50,816 nt of DNA from the NCBI RefSeq assembly GCF_008120935.1, contig NZ_RDBO01000055.1:601042-651857 (forward strand), in the 5' to 3' direction. The position numbers and the translations under genes were made by a program. The stretch's first letter is position 1; each line of letters starts with the position of its first letter. Below the pieces are notes generated by a model. It had not been told where the DNA came from, did no database searches, and saw only the letters and a program-made list of their open reading frames with translations. Shown piece after piece: positions 1 to 8,480 of this stretch. The DNA is from Streptomyces sp. sk2.1 (GTDB taxonomy: Bacteria > Actinomycetota > Actinomycetes > Streptomycetales > Streptomycetaceae).

Positions 1-63
1 CCGCAGCCGGGCGCTCTCGCCGTCGAGGTCGGTGACGAAGGGGTCGAGGGCGATCCGGGTCAT
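1..63 (-). CDS. Cytochrome P450, CYP154-like (5' fragment only)
   Basis: Only the first 21 codons lie in the window. They begin MTRIALDPFVTDLDGE, which resembles the N-terminus of Streptomyces CYP154-type P450s. Its ATG overlaps the TGA of the upstream P450 (ATGA), so the two are probably translationally coupled. A CYP157-like gene followed by a CYP154 gene at the end of a conservon is a known Streptomyces arrangement. The family call rests on a short peptide plus context. Confidence 0.7.
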   Translation of the reverse strand, partial: MTRIALDPFVTDLDGESARLR

Positions 64-1289
64 CTCTGGTCTCCGGTGTCGGTTGCCGTGGTGGGGCCCA
101 GGGCAGGAGTGGGCGTGAACGTCACCGGCAGGTCGGTCAGGCCCCGCAGCCACGGGGACGGCCGCCGGGTGAGCTGCCCGGCCGGGACGGCGAGGTCGAT
201 GTCCGGGAGCCGGTCGAGCAGGACCTCGATGCCGGTACGGGCGATGACCTCGGCGGTCTCCTGGGCCGGGAACGGGCAGCGGTGTTCGCCGTGGCCGAAG
301 GAGAGGAAGGCGTTGTTGCCGCCGGTCAGCGCGGAACCGTCGGTGCGGACCTGCGGGTCGGCGTTGGCGGCGGCGATGCCCAGCAGCAGCAGGTCGCCCG
401 CCTGGATGTGGCGCCCGCCGAGGTGGGTGTCGCGGGATGCCCAGCGGCCCGCGACGTTCTGGGTCGGGGTGTCCTCCCACAGCACTTCGTTCATGGCCTC
501 GGCGACGCTGTGCCGGCCGCCCGACAGGGAGGCCGCGAACCGGTCGTCGGTGAGCATGAGCCGCAGCGAGTTGCCGATCCAGTCGGCGGTCGGCTGGTGG
601 CCCGCGGCCATCATGACCATGAGGTCCTGGGCGACCTCCTCGTCGGTGAAGCCGCCGCGGTCGGCGAGCATCCGCGAGGTGACGTCGTCGCCGGGCGCGG
701 CGTGCTTGTCGGCCAGCAGCTGCACCATGGACGAGACGAGGTGCTGCTGTCCGGCCAGCGCCCGCTCCCGGCCGTCGATCATGTCGTTGAGCGAGCCGAC
801 GAGCGCGGCGCCGACGGTGTCGCTGAAGCCGTAGAGCTTCGCCAGGACGAGGGCGGGGAGCAGCATCGCGTACTCGGCGATGATCTCCGTGCCGCCGGTG
901 GAGCAGAACCGGTCGATGAGGCCGTCGGCGAACTCCTCCGCGTACCGCTTGAGGGCGAACGGGTCGACGGCCTCCAGCGCGTTGCTGATCATCGCGGCGC
1001 GTTCGGTGTGCCGGGGGCCGACCGTGTACAGGATCGACGGCTGCTTCTGGCCGATCATCGGCCGCAGCGGCCAGTCGGCCGGGATGCGGTCCCACTGGTT
1101 CCACAGGTCGGAGTCGCGGCTGAACAGCACCGGGTCGGCGGTGACCTGGTGCAGTTCGCGGTAGCCGAGCACCAGCCAGGCGGGGATGTCGCCGTCGAGC
1201 ACGACGGGCGCCACGGCACCGTGGTCGCGGCGCATCTCCCGGTACAGCCGGGCCGGTTCGGTCTGGAACCGGGGGCCGGAGAGCGGCAC
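60..1289 (-). CDS. cvnE: Conservon cytochrome P450, CYP157-like (CvnE)
   Basis: P450-fold protein at the end of a conservon. The heme-ligand loop is FGHGEHRCPFPAQE, with the FxxGxxxC pattern. The I-helix region reads VMMAAGHQPTADW. The K-helix has EVLW where nearly all P450s have ExxR; loss of that Arg is a known peculiarity of CYP157 members. The frame is open further upstream (to 1613), but that part is antisense-like shadow within the cvnD region. Homology begins at about VPLSGPRFQTEPARLY, so a GTG at 1287-1289 is the best available start, without a visible ribosome-binding site. Family members usually have about 20 more N-terminal residues, so the true 5' end looks deleted. Catalytic activity of such P450s is uncertain. 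Confidence 0.8.
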   Translation of the reverse strand: MPLSGPRFQTEPARLYREMRRDHGAVAPVVLDGDIPAWLVLGYRELHQVTADPVLFSRDSDLWNQWDRIPADWPLRPMIGQKQPSILYTVGPRHTERAAMISNALEAVDPFALKRYAEEFADGLIDRFCSTGGTEIIAEYAMLLPALVLAKLYGFSDTVGAALVGSLNDMIDGRERALAGQQHLVSSMVQLLADKHAAPGDDVTSRMLADRGGFTDEEVAQDLMVMMAAGHQPTADWIGNSLRLMLTDDRFAASLSGGRHSVAEAMNEVLWEDTPTQNVAGRWASRDTHLGGRHIQAGDLLLLGIAAANADPQVRTDGSALTGGNNAFLSFGHGEHRCPFPAQETAEVIARTGIEVLLDRLPDIDLAVPAGQLTRRPSPWLRGLTDLPVTFTPTPALGPTTATDTGDQR

Positions 1290-1912
1290 GCGGCCCTGGG
1301 AAACGGGGCGCCGGACCGGTCGGCGATCCTCTTCTGGGAGAGGGTGCGCAGGTGCTCGACCAGCGTGATCAGTACGTACTTGCTGGACGAGCGGTCCCGG
1401 GCGTCGCACTCCACCAGGGGCACGTCGTCCGGGAGGTCGAGCGCCTCCCGTATCTGCTGCTCGCTGTGGAGCGGGCCGCCGAAGTCGTTGCACGCCACGA
1501 TGAACGGCGTGCCGTGGTGCTCCAGGCGGTCGATGGCGTACCAGGAGTCGGCGAGCCTGCGGGTGTCGACGAGCACGACGGCGCCGAGGGTGCCGGAGAA
1601 CAGCCGGTCCCACAGGAACCAGAAGCGCTCCTGGCCGGGTGCGCCGAAGAGGTACAGCACCGAGCGGGCGTCGAGCGAGATCCGGCCGAAGTCGAAGGCG
1701 ACGGTCGTGGACGTCTTCGACTGCACGCCGTCGAGGTGGTCGACGGCCTCGCCCGCGCGGGTCATGGTCTCTTCCGTGTTCAGCGGACGGATCTCGCTGA
1801 CGGAGCGGACCATGGTGGTCTTGCCGACCCCGAAGCCGCCGACGACGACGATCTTCAGTCCGTTGTCGGCCGTCGCCTGCAGGGCGGCACGGTCAGAGGT
1901 TGCGGAGTCCAA
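1055..1912 (-). CDS. cvnD: Conservon small GTPase-like protein (CvnD), abnormal 3' end
   Basis: Ras-like G protein of the conservon, expected to work with the CvnA/B/C proteins at the membrane. P-loop GFGVGKTT lies at residues 26-33, the switch II-like motif is APGQERFWF, and VECDAR sits near the end of the domain. A TTG at 1910-1912 overlapping the end of cvnC gives the usual DSATSDRAAL start; an upstream ATG at 1960 is also in frame. The conserved domain ends near LVEHLRTLSQKR (about 1330). There the usual stop is missing, and the frame runs on to 1055 with a tail that is out-of-frame P450 sequence. Expected family length is about 200 residues against 285 here. This suggests a small deletion or sequence error at the cvnD/cvnE junction. 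Confidence 0.8.
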   Translation of the reverse strand: MDSATSDRAALQATADNGLKIVVVGGFGVGKTTMVRSVSEIRPLNTEETMTRAGEAVDHLDGVQSKTSTTVAFDFGRISLDARSVLYLFGAPGQERFWFLWDRLFSGTLGAVVLVDTRRLADSWYAIDRLEHHGTPFIVACNDFGGPLHSEQQIREALDLPDDVPLVECDARDRSSSKYVLITLVEHLRTLSQKRIADRSGAPFPRAACRSPAPGSRPNRPGCTGRCAATTVPWRPSCSTATSPPGWCSATANCTRSPPTRCCSAATPTCGTSGTASRPTGRCGR

Positions 1913-2264
1913 CGAGCACCTGTTCCAGGATGTCGGGGTCGGGGAGCCGGTCCGCGACACGGGCGGTACGGGGGTGGCGGGCGCTGATGCGGCCGGTGTC
2001 CAGCAGGTCGGACAGCATGATCCGGACGATGCCGACGGGCAGGCCGAGGCCCGCCGCGATCTCCACGACCGCGGTGGGCCGTTGGCACATCCGCAGGATC
2101 GTGACGTGTTCCGACTGCATGCCGGGGGTCGGCTCGCACTCGGACACCACCAGCGTCACCAGGTCGAACGCGTCCGAGTCGGACCGGCTGCGACCCCCGG
2201 TGAGGGTGTACAGCCGGTCCGGGTCGTCGTCCCGGCCGGGCCGGGGACGGGGGCGGGTGGTCAT
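1893..2264 (-). CDS. cvnC: Conservon DUF742 protein (CvnC)
   Basis: 123-residue DUF742 protein, the third conservon component. It starts MTTRPRPRPGRDDDPDRLYTLTGG and contains a winged-helix-like core with the family-typical TILRMCQRPTAVVEIAA and IMLSDLLDTGRI stretches. It overlaps cvnB by four bases at its start and cvnD at its end, so the four genes are probably translated as a coupled unit. Known role of the family: part of a GTPase-linked membrane signalling complex that affects development and antibiotic production in Streptomyces. Length and start agree with the family. Confidence 0.9.
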   Translation of the reverse strand: MTTRPRPRPGRDDDPDRLYTLTGGRSRSDSDAFDLVTLVVSECEPTPGMQSEHVTILRMCQRPTAVVEIAAGLGLPVGIVRIMLSDLLDTGRISARHPRTARVADRLPDPDILEQVLVGLRNL

Positions 2265-2686
2265 ACGGCCGCGGTCGCGTCGGCGGCGGGGGAGCGCGGC
2301 GGGGCGCTGAGGTGCTCGCCGAGCTGTTCGACGAGTTCGCTCATGTTGTGGCCGATGAGGCCGACGTCGGAGTCCTCGGAGGCGACGACCGCGAGGTGGG
2401 CGCCGTCGCCCGCCTCGACGATGAACAGCACACCGCCGTAGAACTCGGCCATCGCGGACCGTACGCCGCCGGTGCCGTCACCGAACTCGATGGAGGCGCC
2501 GTGCGACAGGCTCTGGATGCCGGCGGAGATCGCGGCCAGCTGATCGGCCTGGTCGACGGAGAGCTCGGGGGTGCGGCACAGCTTGAGGCCGTCCCTGGAC
2601 AGGACGAGGGCGTGACGGGCGCCGGGGGTGCGCTCCAGCAACCCCTCCAGCAGCCAGTTGAGCTTCTCGTCGGTGGTCGCGGTCAT
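2261..2686 (-). CDS. cvnB: Conservon roadblock/LC7 protein (CvnB)
   Basis: 141-residue roadblock/LC7 domain protein, the probable GTPase-activating or scaffold component for CvnD. The start MTATTDEKLNWLLEGLLER and the core LSRDGLKLC, QLAAISAGIQSLS and VLFIVEAGDGAHLAV are typical. The ATG at 2684-2686 is preceded by GAAGG and overlaps the cvnA stop (ATGA). The frame is open further upstream, but that part is cvnA shadow. The gene looks intact, although its partner cvnA is not. Confidence 0.9.
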   Translation of the reverse strand: MTATTDEKLNWLLEGLLERTPGARHALVLSRDGLKLCRTPELSVDQADQLAAISAGIQSLSHGASIEFGDGTGGVRSAMAEFYGGVLFIVEAGDGAHLAVVASEDSDVGLIGHNMSELVEQLGEHLSAPPRSPAADATAAV

Positions 2687-2985
2687 CGGGTGTTGCCTTC
2701 TTCCGGGTGCGGGGAATTGGCCCGAACAGCCTGGCGGAAGCTGCTGAAGCGGGCTGCCTGTTCCTTGGGGTCGGAGGTGCGGGGGCGGGGGGTCCTCGCC
2801 CCGTCCGTGTTGGCGTTGGCACGGGCCTCGGCGGCGGCGAGGGTACGGCCGCGGCGGCGCTTGGGCAGTCCGCTCTCGCCGAACCGGGGCAGGCTGCCGG
2901 TGGTCTCGGAGGCGGCGGAGGCGTCCTCGGAGGCGTCCGCGGGGGTGTCCGCGACGGCGTCCTCGGATACGGGGGCGGCCGGGGC
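2683..2985 (-). pseudogene. cvnA: cvnA remnant: C-terminal ~100 codons of conservon sensor kinase-like protein
   Basis: This frame ends with KRRRGRTLAAAEARAN, SDPKEQAARFSSFRQAVRAN and HPEEGNTR, the typical C-terminal tail of conservon CvnA histidine kinase-like proteins, immediately followed by cvnB with an ATGA overlap. Going upstream, CvnA-like sequence stops at about 2985. There it abuts the interior of the opposite-strand FAD-linked oxidase. The nitrate-sensing-like domain, membrane segments and HATPase domain, normally 700-1000 residues, are absent. The open frame continues to 5811 on this strand, but only as antisense of the oxidase. Without its sensor the conservon is probably not functional as a complete system. 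Confidence 0.8.
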
Positions 2986-5538
2986 CCCCGTCACCTCGAC
3001 CGGATCGTCGCACTGGACGCCCCGTCCCGCACCGCGGTCGTCCAGCCCGGCGTGATCCTGGACGACCTGCGCGCCGCCGCGGCCCCGCACGGCCTCACCT
3101 TCGGGCCCGACCCCTCCACGCACGGCCGCTGCACCCTCGGCGGCATGATCGGCAACAACTCCTGCGGCGCGCACTCGGTCGCCTGGGGCACCACGGCCGA
3201 CAACGTGCACGCCCTGACCGTGGCCCGCTACGGCGGCGACACCCTCCGCCTGGGCCGGGCCGCGACGACCGGCCTCCCCGACGCGCTGCGCGAACTCCCG
3301 GCGTTCGCCGCAGCGAACCTGGCCCTCCTGCGCACCGGCTTCCCCGACCTCCCGCGCCGCATCTCCGGATACGCCCTGGACGCGCTGCTGCCCGAGCGCG
3401 GCACCGACCTCGCCCGCGCCTTCTGCGGCAGCGAGGGAACGCTCGGCGTGGTGACGGAGGCGACCGTACGACTGGTCGGGGCACCGGCGGCCCGCGCCCT
3501 GGCCGTACTCGGCTACGCCGACGAGTCCGCGGCGGCCGAGGCCGCCCCCGGCCTCCTCCCGCACCACCCGCTCACCGTCGAGGGCATGGCCGCCGACCTC
3601 GTCCGCGAACCGGCCGGGCTGCCGCGCGGCGGCGCCTGGCTCTTCGTCGAGACGGGCGGTGCCACCCCGGCCGAGGCCCGCGCGCATGCCGAACGCGTCC
3701 TGCGCGCCGCCGACGCCCTGGACGGCACCGTCGTCACCGACCCGGCCGGGCAGCGGGCCCTGTGGCGCATCCGCGAGGACGCGGCCGGCACCGCGACCCG
3801 CATGCCGGACGGCACCGAGGCATGGCCCGGCTGGGAGGACTGCGCCGTACCGCCCGCCCGCCTCGGCCCCTACCTCCGGGAGTTCCGCGCCCTGCTCGCC
3901 GGACACGGGCTGCGCGGCACCCCGTACGGGCACTTCGGCGACGGCTGCATCCACGTCCGGATCGACTTCGACCTGCTGAGCACGGCGGGCGTGGCCCGCT
4001 TCCGCCGCTTCTCCGAGGACCTCGCCGACCTGGTCGTCGCCCACGGCGGATCGCTGAGCGGCGAGCACGGCGACGGCCAGGCCCGCGCCGAACTGCTGCC
4101 CCGCATGTACGGGGACGGGCTGGTCGCCCTCTTCTCCCGTTACAAGGACATCTGGGACCCGGACGGCGGCATGAACCCCGGCATTCTCGCCCGTCCCGCC
4201 CGGCTCGACGAGAACCTCCGCTTCGAGGTGCTGCCGAAACGCCCCGTGGACGTCGCGTTCGGCTACCCACATGACGGCGGCGACTTCTCCGCGGCGGTGC
4301 GCCGGTGCGTGGGCGTCGCCAAGTGCCGTACGCCCCGCACCACCGGCACGGACGTGATGTGCCCGTCGTACCGGGCGACCGGCGAGGAGGCCCACTCCAC
4401 CCGGGGCCGGGCCCGGCTGCTGCACGAGATGCTCGCGGGCGAGGTGATCACGGACGGCTGGCGGTCGGACGAGGTGCGCGAGGCGCTCGACCTCTGCCTG
4501 TCCTGCAAGGGCTGCCGCGGCGACTGCCCGGTGGGCGTCGACATGGCCACGTACAAGGCGGAGTTCCTGCACCACCACTACCGGGGGCGGCTGCGCCCGG
4601 CCGCGCACTACTCGATGGGCGGGCTGCCGGTGTGGCTGCGCCTGGCCGCCCCGTTCGCCCCCGTCCTGAACGCCCTGGCCCGGATCCGCCCCTTGGCGGC
4701 TCCGGCCAAACGGCTGGCCGGAATCGCCCCGGAACGCACGCTCCCGGTCCTGCCCCGGCGGTCGTTCACCCGGTGGTTCGCACGGCGCCGGGGCGGGGGA
4801 ACGGTGATCGTCTCCGACGAGCAGCTGGTCACCCTCTGGCCCGACACCTTCACCGACCGCCTCTCGCCCGAGGTGGGCCGGGCCGCGGTCCGGGTCCTGG
4901 AGTCGGCGGGCCGCACCGTGCTGCTGCCGGGCCGGGGCCTGTGCTGCGGCCTGACCTACGTGTCCACGGGGCGGCTCGACAGGGCCCGCGAGGTCATGCG
5001 CCGCACCCTGGACCGGATGGGGCCGAGCCTCGGCGACCCGCTGGTCGTCCTCGAACCGAGCTGCGCCGCCACCCTCCGCACCGACCTGCCCGAACTCCTC
5101 CCCGACGACCCGCGCGCCGCCGAACTCGCCGCCTCCGTAAGGACCCTGGCCCAGTACCTGGAGGAGTACGCCCCCGACTGGCGGCCACCCCGCCTGGACC
5201 GCCCGGTCGCCGGTCAGACCCACTGCCACCAGCACGCGGTCCTGGGCGACGCGGCGGAACGCCGACTGCGCGAACGGGCCGGACTGACCGGCGAACTGAG
5301 CGGCGGCTGCTGCGGCCTCGCCGGAAACTTCGGCTTCGAACGCGGTCACTGGGACGTGTCGGTGGCCTGCGCGGAGGAGACCCTGCTGCCGTCGGTACGG
5401 GCGGCGGCCCCGGGCACGGCCTTCCTCGCCGACGGCTTCTCCTGCCGCACCCAGCTGGACCAACTGGGCGGCGTACGGGCCCGGCACCTGGCGGAACTGC
5501 TGGCGGAGGGACTGCCCCCGGAACCGGACGCGCCCTGA
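2985..5538 (+). pseudogene. FAD-linked oxidase / Fe-S dehydrogenase (GlcD/Dld-II type), 5'-truncated
   Basis: Large fused flavoprotein of the D-lactate/D-2-hydroxyacid dehydrogenase type. Order: partial FAD-binding PCMH domain (GVILDDLRAAAAPHGLTFGPDPSTH, then CTLGGMIGNNSCGAHS), FAD-oxidase C-terminal domain to about 4200, two 4Fe-4S motifs (CVGVAKC...MCPSY and CLSCKGCRGDCPVG, about 4306-4545), and two cysteine-rich CCG-type segments (GLCCGLTYVSTGR and GGCCGLAGNFGFE). Full-length relatives are about 950-1000 residues and begin with some 100 more residues, including the start of the FAD-binding domain. Those are missing: homology starts abruptly at HLDRIVALDA (about 2985). An open frame with a GTG at 2707 could give a 943-residue product, but its first ~90 codons are antisense of cvnA and have no ribosome-binding site. 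Confidence 0.8.
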
Positions 5539-5820
5539 TCCCGAAGCCCTGACCCCGGAGCTCGGGTCTCGGGTCTCGGGTTTCGAGCTCCGGACTTCGA
5601 GCTTCGGGAAGGTCCGTTCACTCTTCAGTGTGTACGAAGGAGAGGCGCGGGCCCGGGGCTTGAGCTTCGGGATTCGAGATCCGGGATTCGAGCTCTGCCG
5701 TTCAAGCGGTTGGTTGGTTTGTTGGGGGGTTTGGGGAACCCCCCGCCCCTCCCGAACCCGTAACGGCCAGCAAGTATGACTAATCGTGACCGACTTGCGG
5801 CACAGGGTCACGGCTGTCTA
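5539..5820. repeat. Intergenic low-complexity TCGGG/TTCGAG-rich repeats and promoter region
   Basis: No gene is seen here. 5555-5700 is built from degenerate short repeats (CTCGGGT and TTCGAGCT/TTCGGGATT variants). A hairpin follows (listed separately). A plausible promoter precedes the next gene: -35 TTGCGG at 5795-5800, an 18-base spacer and -10 TACGGT at 5819-5824. Confidence 0.55.
5724..5744. terminator. Hairpin GGGGGGTT / AACCCCCC
   Basis: Perfect 8-base stem (5724-5731 with 5737-5744) and a five-base TGGGG loop, about 185 bases after the oxidase stop. It has no U-tract. It could be a rho-independent-like terminator for the oxidase or an element upstream of the regulator gene. Confidence 0.5.
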
Positions 5821-5906
5821 CGGTGCCGAACGTAATGACCCCGAACGCGGTGTTGGAGCACCGGCCGGGGTCTGACCCCAAGATCGATCCGCTGAAAGGC
5901 GATCCC

Positions 5907-6812
5907 GTGGCTGTTTCAGACCTTAGCCCTGCCCCGCGTACGCCCGCACCCTCGCGTGCTCATCCGATGGCCCGAGCGGGCTACGGGAAGCGTTCCGTGC
6001 CGGAGCGACGTCCGCCGCTCGAAGGCGATTTCGCATTCCTGCCCGAGCGCGAGCGGCACATCGCGGGCTACATCGAAGCCCTGTCGGACGGCTCGGCGGT
6101 GGACACCAAGTCACTGGCCAAGAACCTCCCGCTGTACGGCCAGACGGCCGTCGGCAGCGCGCTGAAAGCCCTGAGCGTGGCCGGTCACCTGCGACGCGTA
6201 CGAGAACTGCGGGGCGAGGGCGACCAGGTTCGCTGGGTCACCCGGACCTACTGGTCGCGCAACGCCCACGACAACGAATGGTGGAACGCTTTCCTGGCCG
6301 CCGAGGCCGTATCCGTACCGGAGCCCGTACCGGTAACAGTGCCCGTTCCCGTACCGGTGTCGGTTCCGGAGCAACGCACCGCAGAGCCGCAGCAGGAGCC
6401 TCGGCCGGAAGCGGACGGGGACCGGCGGCCTTCGCGGGCGTTCATGGCCCTGGCGCGGCTGGGCCGTACGGACGCCCGGCTGGCGCTCTCGGCGGCGGAC
6501 TGTGCGGAGCTGGAGCAGTTGGCGGCCGAGTGGTTCGAACGGGGTGTGGGCGCCGAGTACCTGACCAGTGCCCTGGCCGCCGGGCTCCCCGATGCCATCG
6601 GTTCGCCCTTCGGCTTCGTACGACGCCGCCTGCGCGACAAGCTCCCGCCCCGCCTGCCCGCTCCCGCCGCCGGGTCCGCGTCGGAGGCCCCGCTGCGCCG
6701 GATGCTGGCCGAGTGCACCGAATGCCGAACCCCCGGCCGCCCCGAGGCGTTCCGCGACGGACTGTGCAGGCCCTGCCGCGAACCCGGCACCGGCACAGGA
6801 CCGGCGGACTGA
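5907..6812 (+). CDS. Winged-helix (MarR-like) regulator with C-terminal zinc-ribbon motif
   Basis: Putative DNA-binding protein of a type common in Streptomyces. Residues about 35-120 look like a winged helix (FLPERERHIAGYIEAL, then LYGQTAVGSALKALSVAGHLRRV), followed by WVTRTYWSRNAHDNEWW. A Val-Pro repeat linker comes next, then a helical region. Near the C-terminus CTECRTP...GLCRPC forms a C-x2-C...C-x2-C pair that could bind zinc. I chose GTG 5907 because GAAAGG lies seven bases upstream. Earlier in-frame starts (GTG 5823, ATG 5835) are also possible: the GTG sits inside the predicted -10 box, and the ATG could be nearly leaderless. Target unknown. Confidence 0.7.
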   Translation: MAVSDLSPAPRTPAPSRAHPMARAGYGKRSVPERRPPLEGDFAFLPERERHIAGYIEALSDGSAVDTKSLAKNLPLYGQTAVGSALKALSVAGHLRRVRELRGEGDQVRWVTRTYWSRNAHDNEWWNAFLAAEAVSVPEPVPVTVPVPVPVSVPEQRTAEPQQEPRPEADGDRRPSRAFMALARLGRTDARLALSAADCAELEQLAAEWFERGVGAEYLTSALAAGLPDAIGSPFGFVRRRLRDKLPPRLPAPAAGSASEAPLRRMLAECTECRTPGRPEAFRDGLCRPCREPGTGTGPAD

Positions 6813-6838
6813 CCACCGACTGCGGCGGTTGTCGGTGG

Positions 6839-7195
6839 TCAGCCCGTGAGCGCGAAGACCAGACACAGAAAGACGAAGAACGCCAAGGACCCGCCGAGCA
6901 GCGTCAGCGCTGCCGGAACCGCCGCCGTCAGTCGCTTCTTTTCCTTGCGCAGGCCCGAACGGAACACCAGGCAGGCCAGGGCGGGCGGCAGCACCATGAG
7001 GACGAGGAAGACCGCCGGCACCAGGAACTGACCGGCCGTGGTGGTGCCGGTGTCGGTGGCCGACTGCCAGATCGCCGTACCGAAGAGCATGGCGGGTCCG
7101 CCCAGCAAGAAGGACGAGAGGCCCAGCACGACGGCGACGATGGTCCCTTCCGTCAGCCGCTCGGCCCACCCGTGCTCCGCGCGCACTTCCGCCAT
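6839..7195 (-). CDS. Small integral membrane protein
   Basis: 118-residue protein with three predicted membrane helices: GTIVAVVLGLSSFLLGGPAM, FLVPAVFLVLMVLPPALACL and LTLLGGSLAFFVFLCLVFAL. A basic loop RSGLRKEKKR precedes the last helix. ATG 7195 has GGAGGG a few bases upstream; the frame is open to 7285, but the upstream part lacks a ribosome-binding site. No domain is recognised. It converges with the winged-helix gene on the other strand with only 26 bases between them. Confidence 0.75.
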   Translation of the reverse strand: MAEVRAEHGWAERLTEGTIVAVVLGLSSFLLGGPAMLFGTAIWQSATDTGTTTAGQFLVPAVFLVLMVLPPALACLVFRSGLRKEKKRLTAAVPAALTLLGGSLAFFVFLCLVFALTG

Positions 7196-7318
7196 GCCTC
7201 TGCCCTCCAGACGGACGCAGTCTAGGTCCGGCCCACCGGCCACTTTCCCCCTGGGGCCGGAGCCCGGCGTCCGGGACCGGAGCACCCGGGGTGGAAGACG
7301 CCCCGGTCGGCAGTCGTC

Positions 7319-8194
7319 CTACGAGGCGCCGTCGAGGACCTCGCGCAGCCGGTGCGCGAACTCGTCCGGCTTCCCCGGGTATCCGAACTCCCCGTCGCAG
7401 AAGCCGCCGTGGTGGCTCGGGAACACGGTCACCCGCTGCCCGAGCAGTTCGGCGGTCGCGACGGATGTGCGTCCGGTCTGCACGTCCACGGACTCCTCGC
7501 CCACGGCGATCACGACGCGGGTCGGCGCGGCGGCGAGCGCGTCGGCGTCCGGCCGGTAGCCGCTGACCGCCCACGACCGGTCGGACAGCAGCGGGTCGTC
7601 ACGTGAACCGTCGTCCTCCGTGGGCATCCCGAACGCGGCGGGGTCGGCCTCCGGCTGCGCGAAGTACGCGTCGGTGAACTCCCCCTCCCACGAGGTCATG
7701 GCCACGAACGCGGCCATCCCGGCCCACCGGCCGCGCTTCTCGTAGGCGTCCCGGACGGCGGCCCGCGCCCGCACGGCCGCCGGGCCGTCCGGCGTGAGGG
7801 TGATGAGCGGCGGCTCGTGCGCGACCAGGGTGGTCACGTCCGCGGGATACCGCGCCACGACCGCGAGCGCGGTGACCGCTCCGCCGCTGCTGGCGAACAT
7901 CTCGACCGGCCCCGCCCCGAGCGCCTCGATGACGGCGTGCACGTCGTCGGCCTGGGTCTGCGGCGTGTGGTCGGTCCTGCCGTCCTTGCGGGTGCTGCGG
8001 CCGAGGCCGCGCGGGTCGTAGGTGGCAACGGTCCGCTCAGGAAAGCGCGCGGCGAGCGCGGCGAAGCCGGCGGCGTCCATGGGCTGCCCGATCATCAGCA
8101 ACGGCGGGCGTCCGTCCGCGGTCGGCAGCGGCCCGCGAACGTCGTAGACGAGGTCCGCACCGGCCGTTTCGAGTGTGTAGGTCTCCATACCCAT
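7319..8194 (-). CDS. Alpha/beta hydrolase
   Basis: 291-residue alpha/beta-hydrolase fold protein. An early strand is followed by PPLLMIGQPMDAAGF (oxyanion region), then TYDPRGLGRST. The nucleophile elbow is MFASSGGAVTAL, with Ser in a slightly non-canonical A-S-S-G-G motif. The catalytic His is in FPSHHGGF and an acidic residue is in VIAVGEESVDV. Length is normal for this superfamily. A second in-frame ATG two codons in (METYTLETAG) is an alternative start. Substrate cannot be inferred; many Streptomyces paralogues are annotated only as hydrolases. Confidence 0.85.
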   Translation of the reverse strand: MGMETYTLETAGADLVYDVRGPLPTADGRPPLLMIGQPMDAAGFAALAARFPERTVATYDPRGLGRSTRKDGRTDHTPQTQADDVHAVIEALGAGPVEMFASSGGAVTALAVVARYPADVTTLVAHEPPLITLTPDGPAAVRARAAVRDAYEKRGRWAGMAAFVAMTSWEGEFTDAYFAQPEADPAAFGMPTEDDGSRDDPLLSDRSWAVSGYRPDADALAAAPTRVVIAVGEESVDVQTGRTSVATAELLGQRVTVFPSHHGGFCDGEFGYPGKPDEFAHRLREVLDGAS

Positions 8195-8467
8195 GCAGAC
8201 CGGCCCCGCCCCGGAAACTCATCGGTCCGGCGGGCGCCGCTCCACGCGGTGCCGTCGGTGAGCCGGACCGGGGCGGCCCGCCGGCCGGGCGAGGGCCAGG
8301 GCGTGCGCGCGGTCGAGGGTGTCGGCGGCGCAGGGACGTCCGGCTGTACGCCGGTGCCCTCCCAGTTCGTGCCGGAGACGGAATCGACGGCGCGGCGGAG
8401 CCGGGTGCGGATCGCACTTGAGCTGTGACCCCACGGCGACAGGGTCCTGTTTCCGGCGCTCCCGCCC

Positions 8468-8473
8468 TATGAT
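8468..8473 (+). promoter_or_regulatory. -10 element TATGAT for a possible leaderless transcript
   Basis: Near-consensus TATGAT ends seven bases before the ATG at 8481, so transcription would start at or next to the start codon. No Shine-Dalgarno sequence precedes 8481. The -35 is not obvious. Confidence 0.5.
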
Positions 8474-8480
8474 CACGCAC

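Noticed and set aside
1055..1613. Programmed frameshift fusing CvnD to the P450
   Set aside because: The frames overlap for hundreds of bases, but no slippery heptamer or stimulatory structure was seen. A deletion or sequence error at the junction explains the loss of both stop and start more simply.
2990..5811. Very long minus-strand open frame (over 900 codons) opposite the FAD oxidase
   Set aside because: Its Gly/Ala/Arg/Val-rich composition is that of the antisense of a high-GC gene. The plus strand carries clear FAD and Fe-S motifs. Only the last ~100 codons (cvnA tail) are real.
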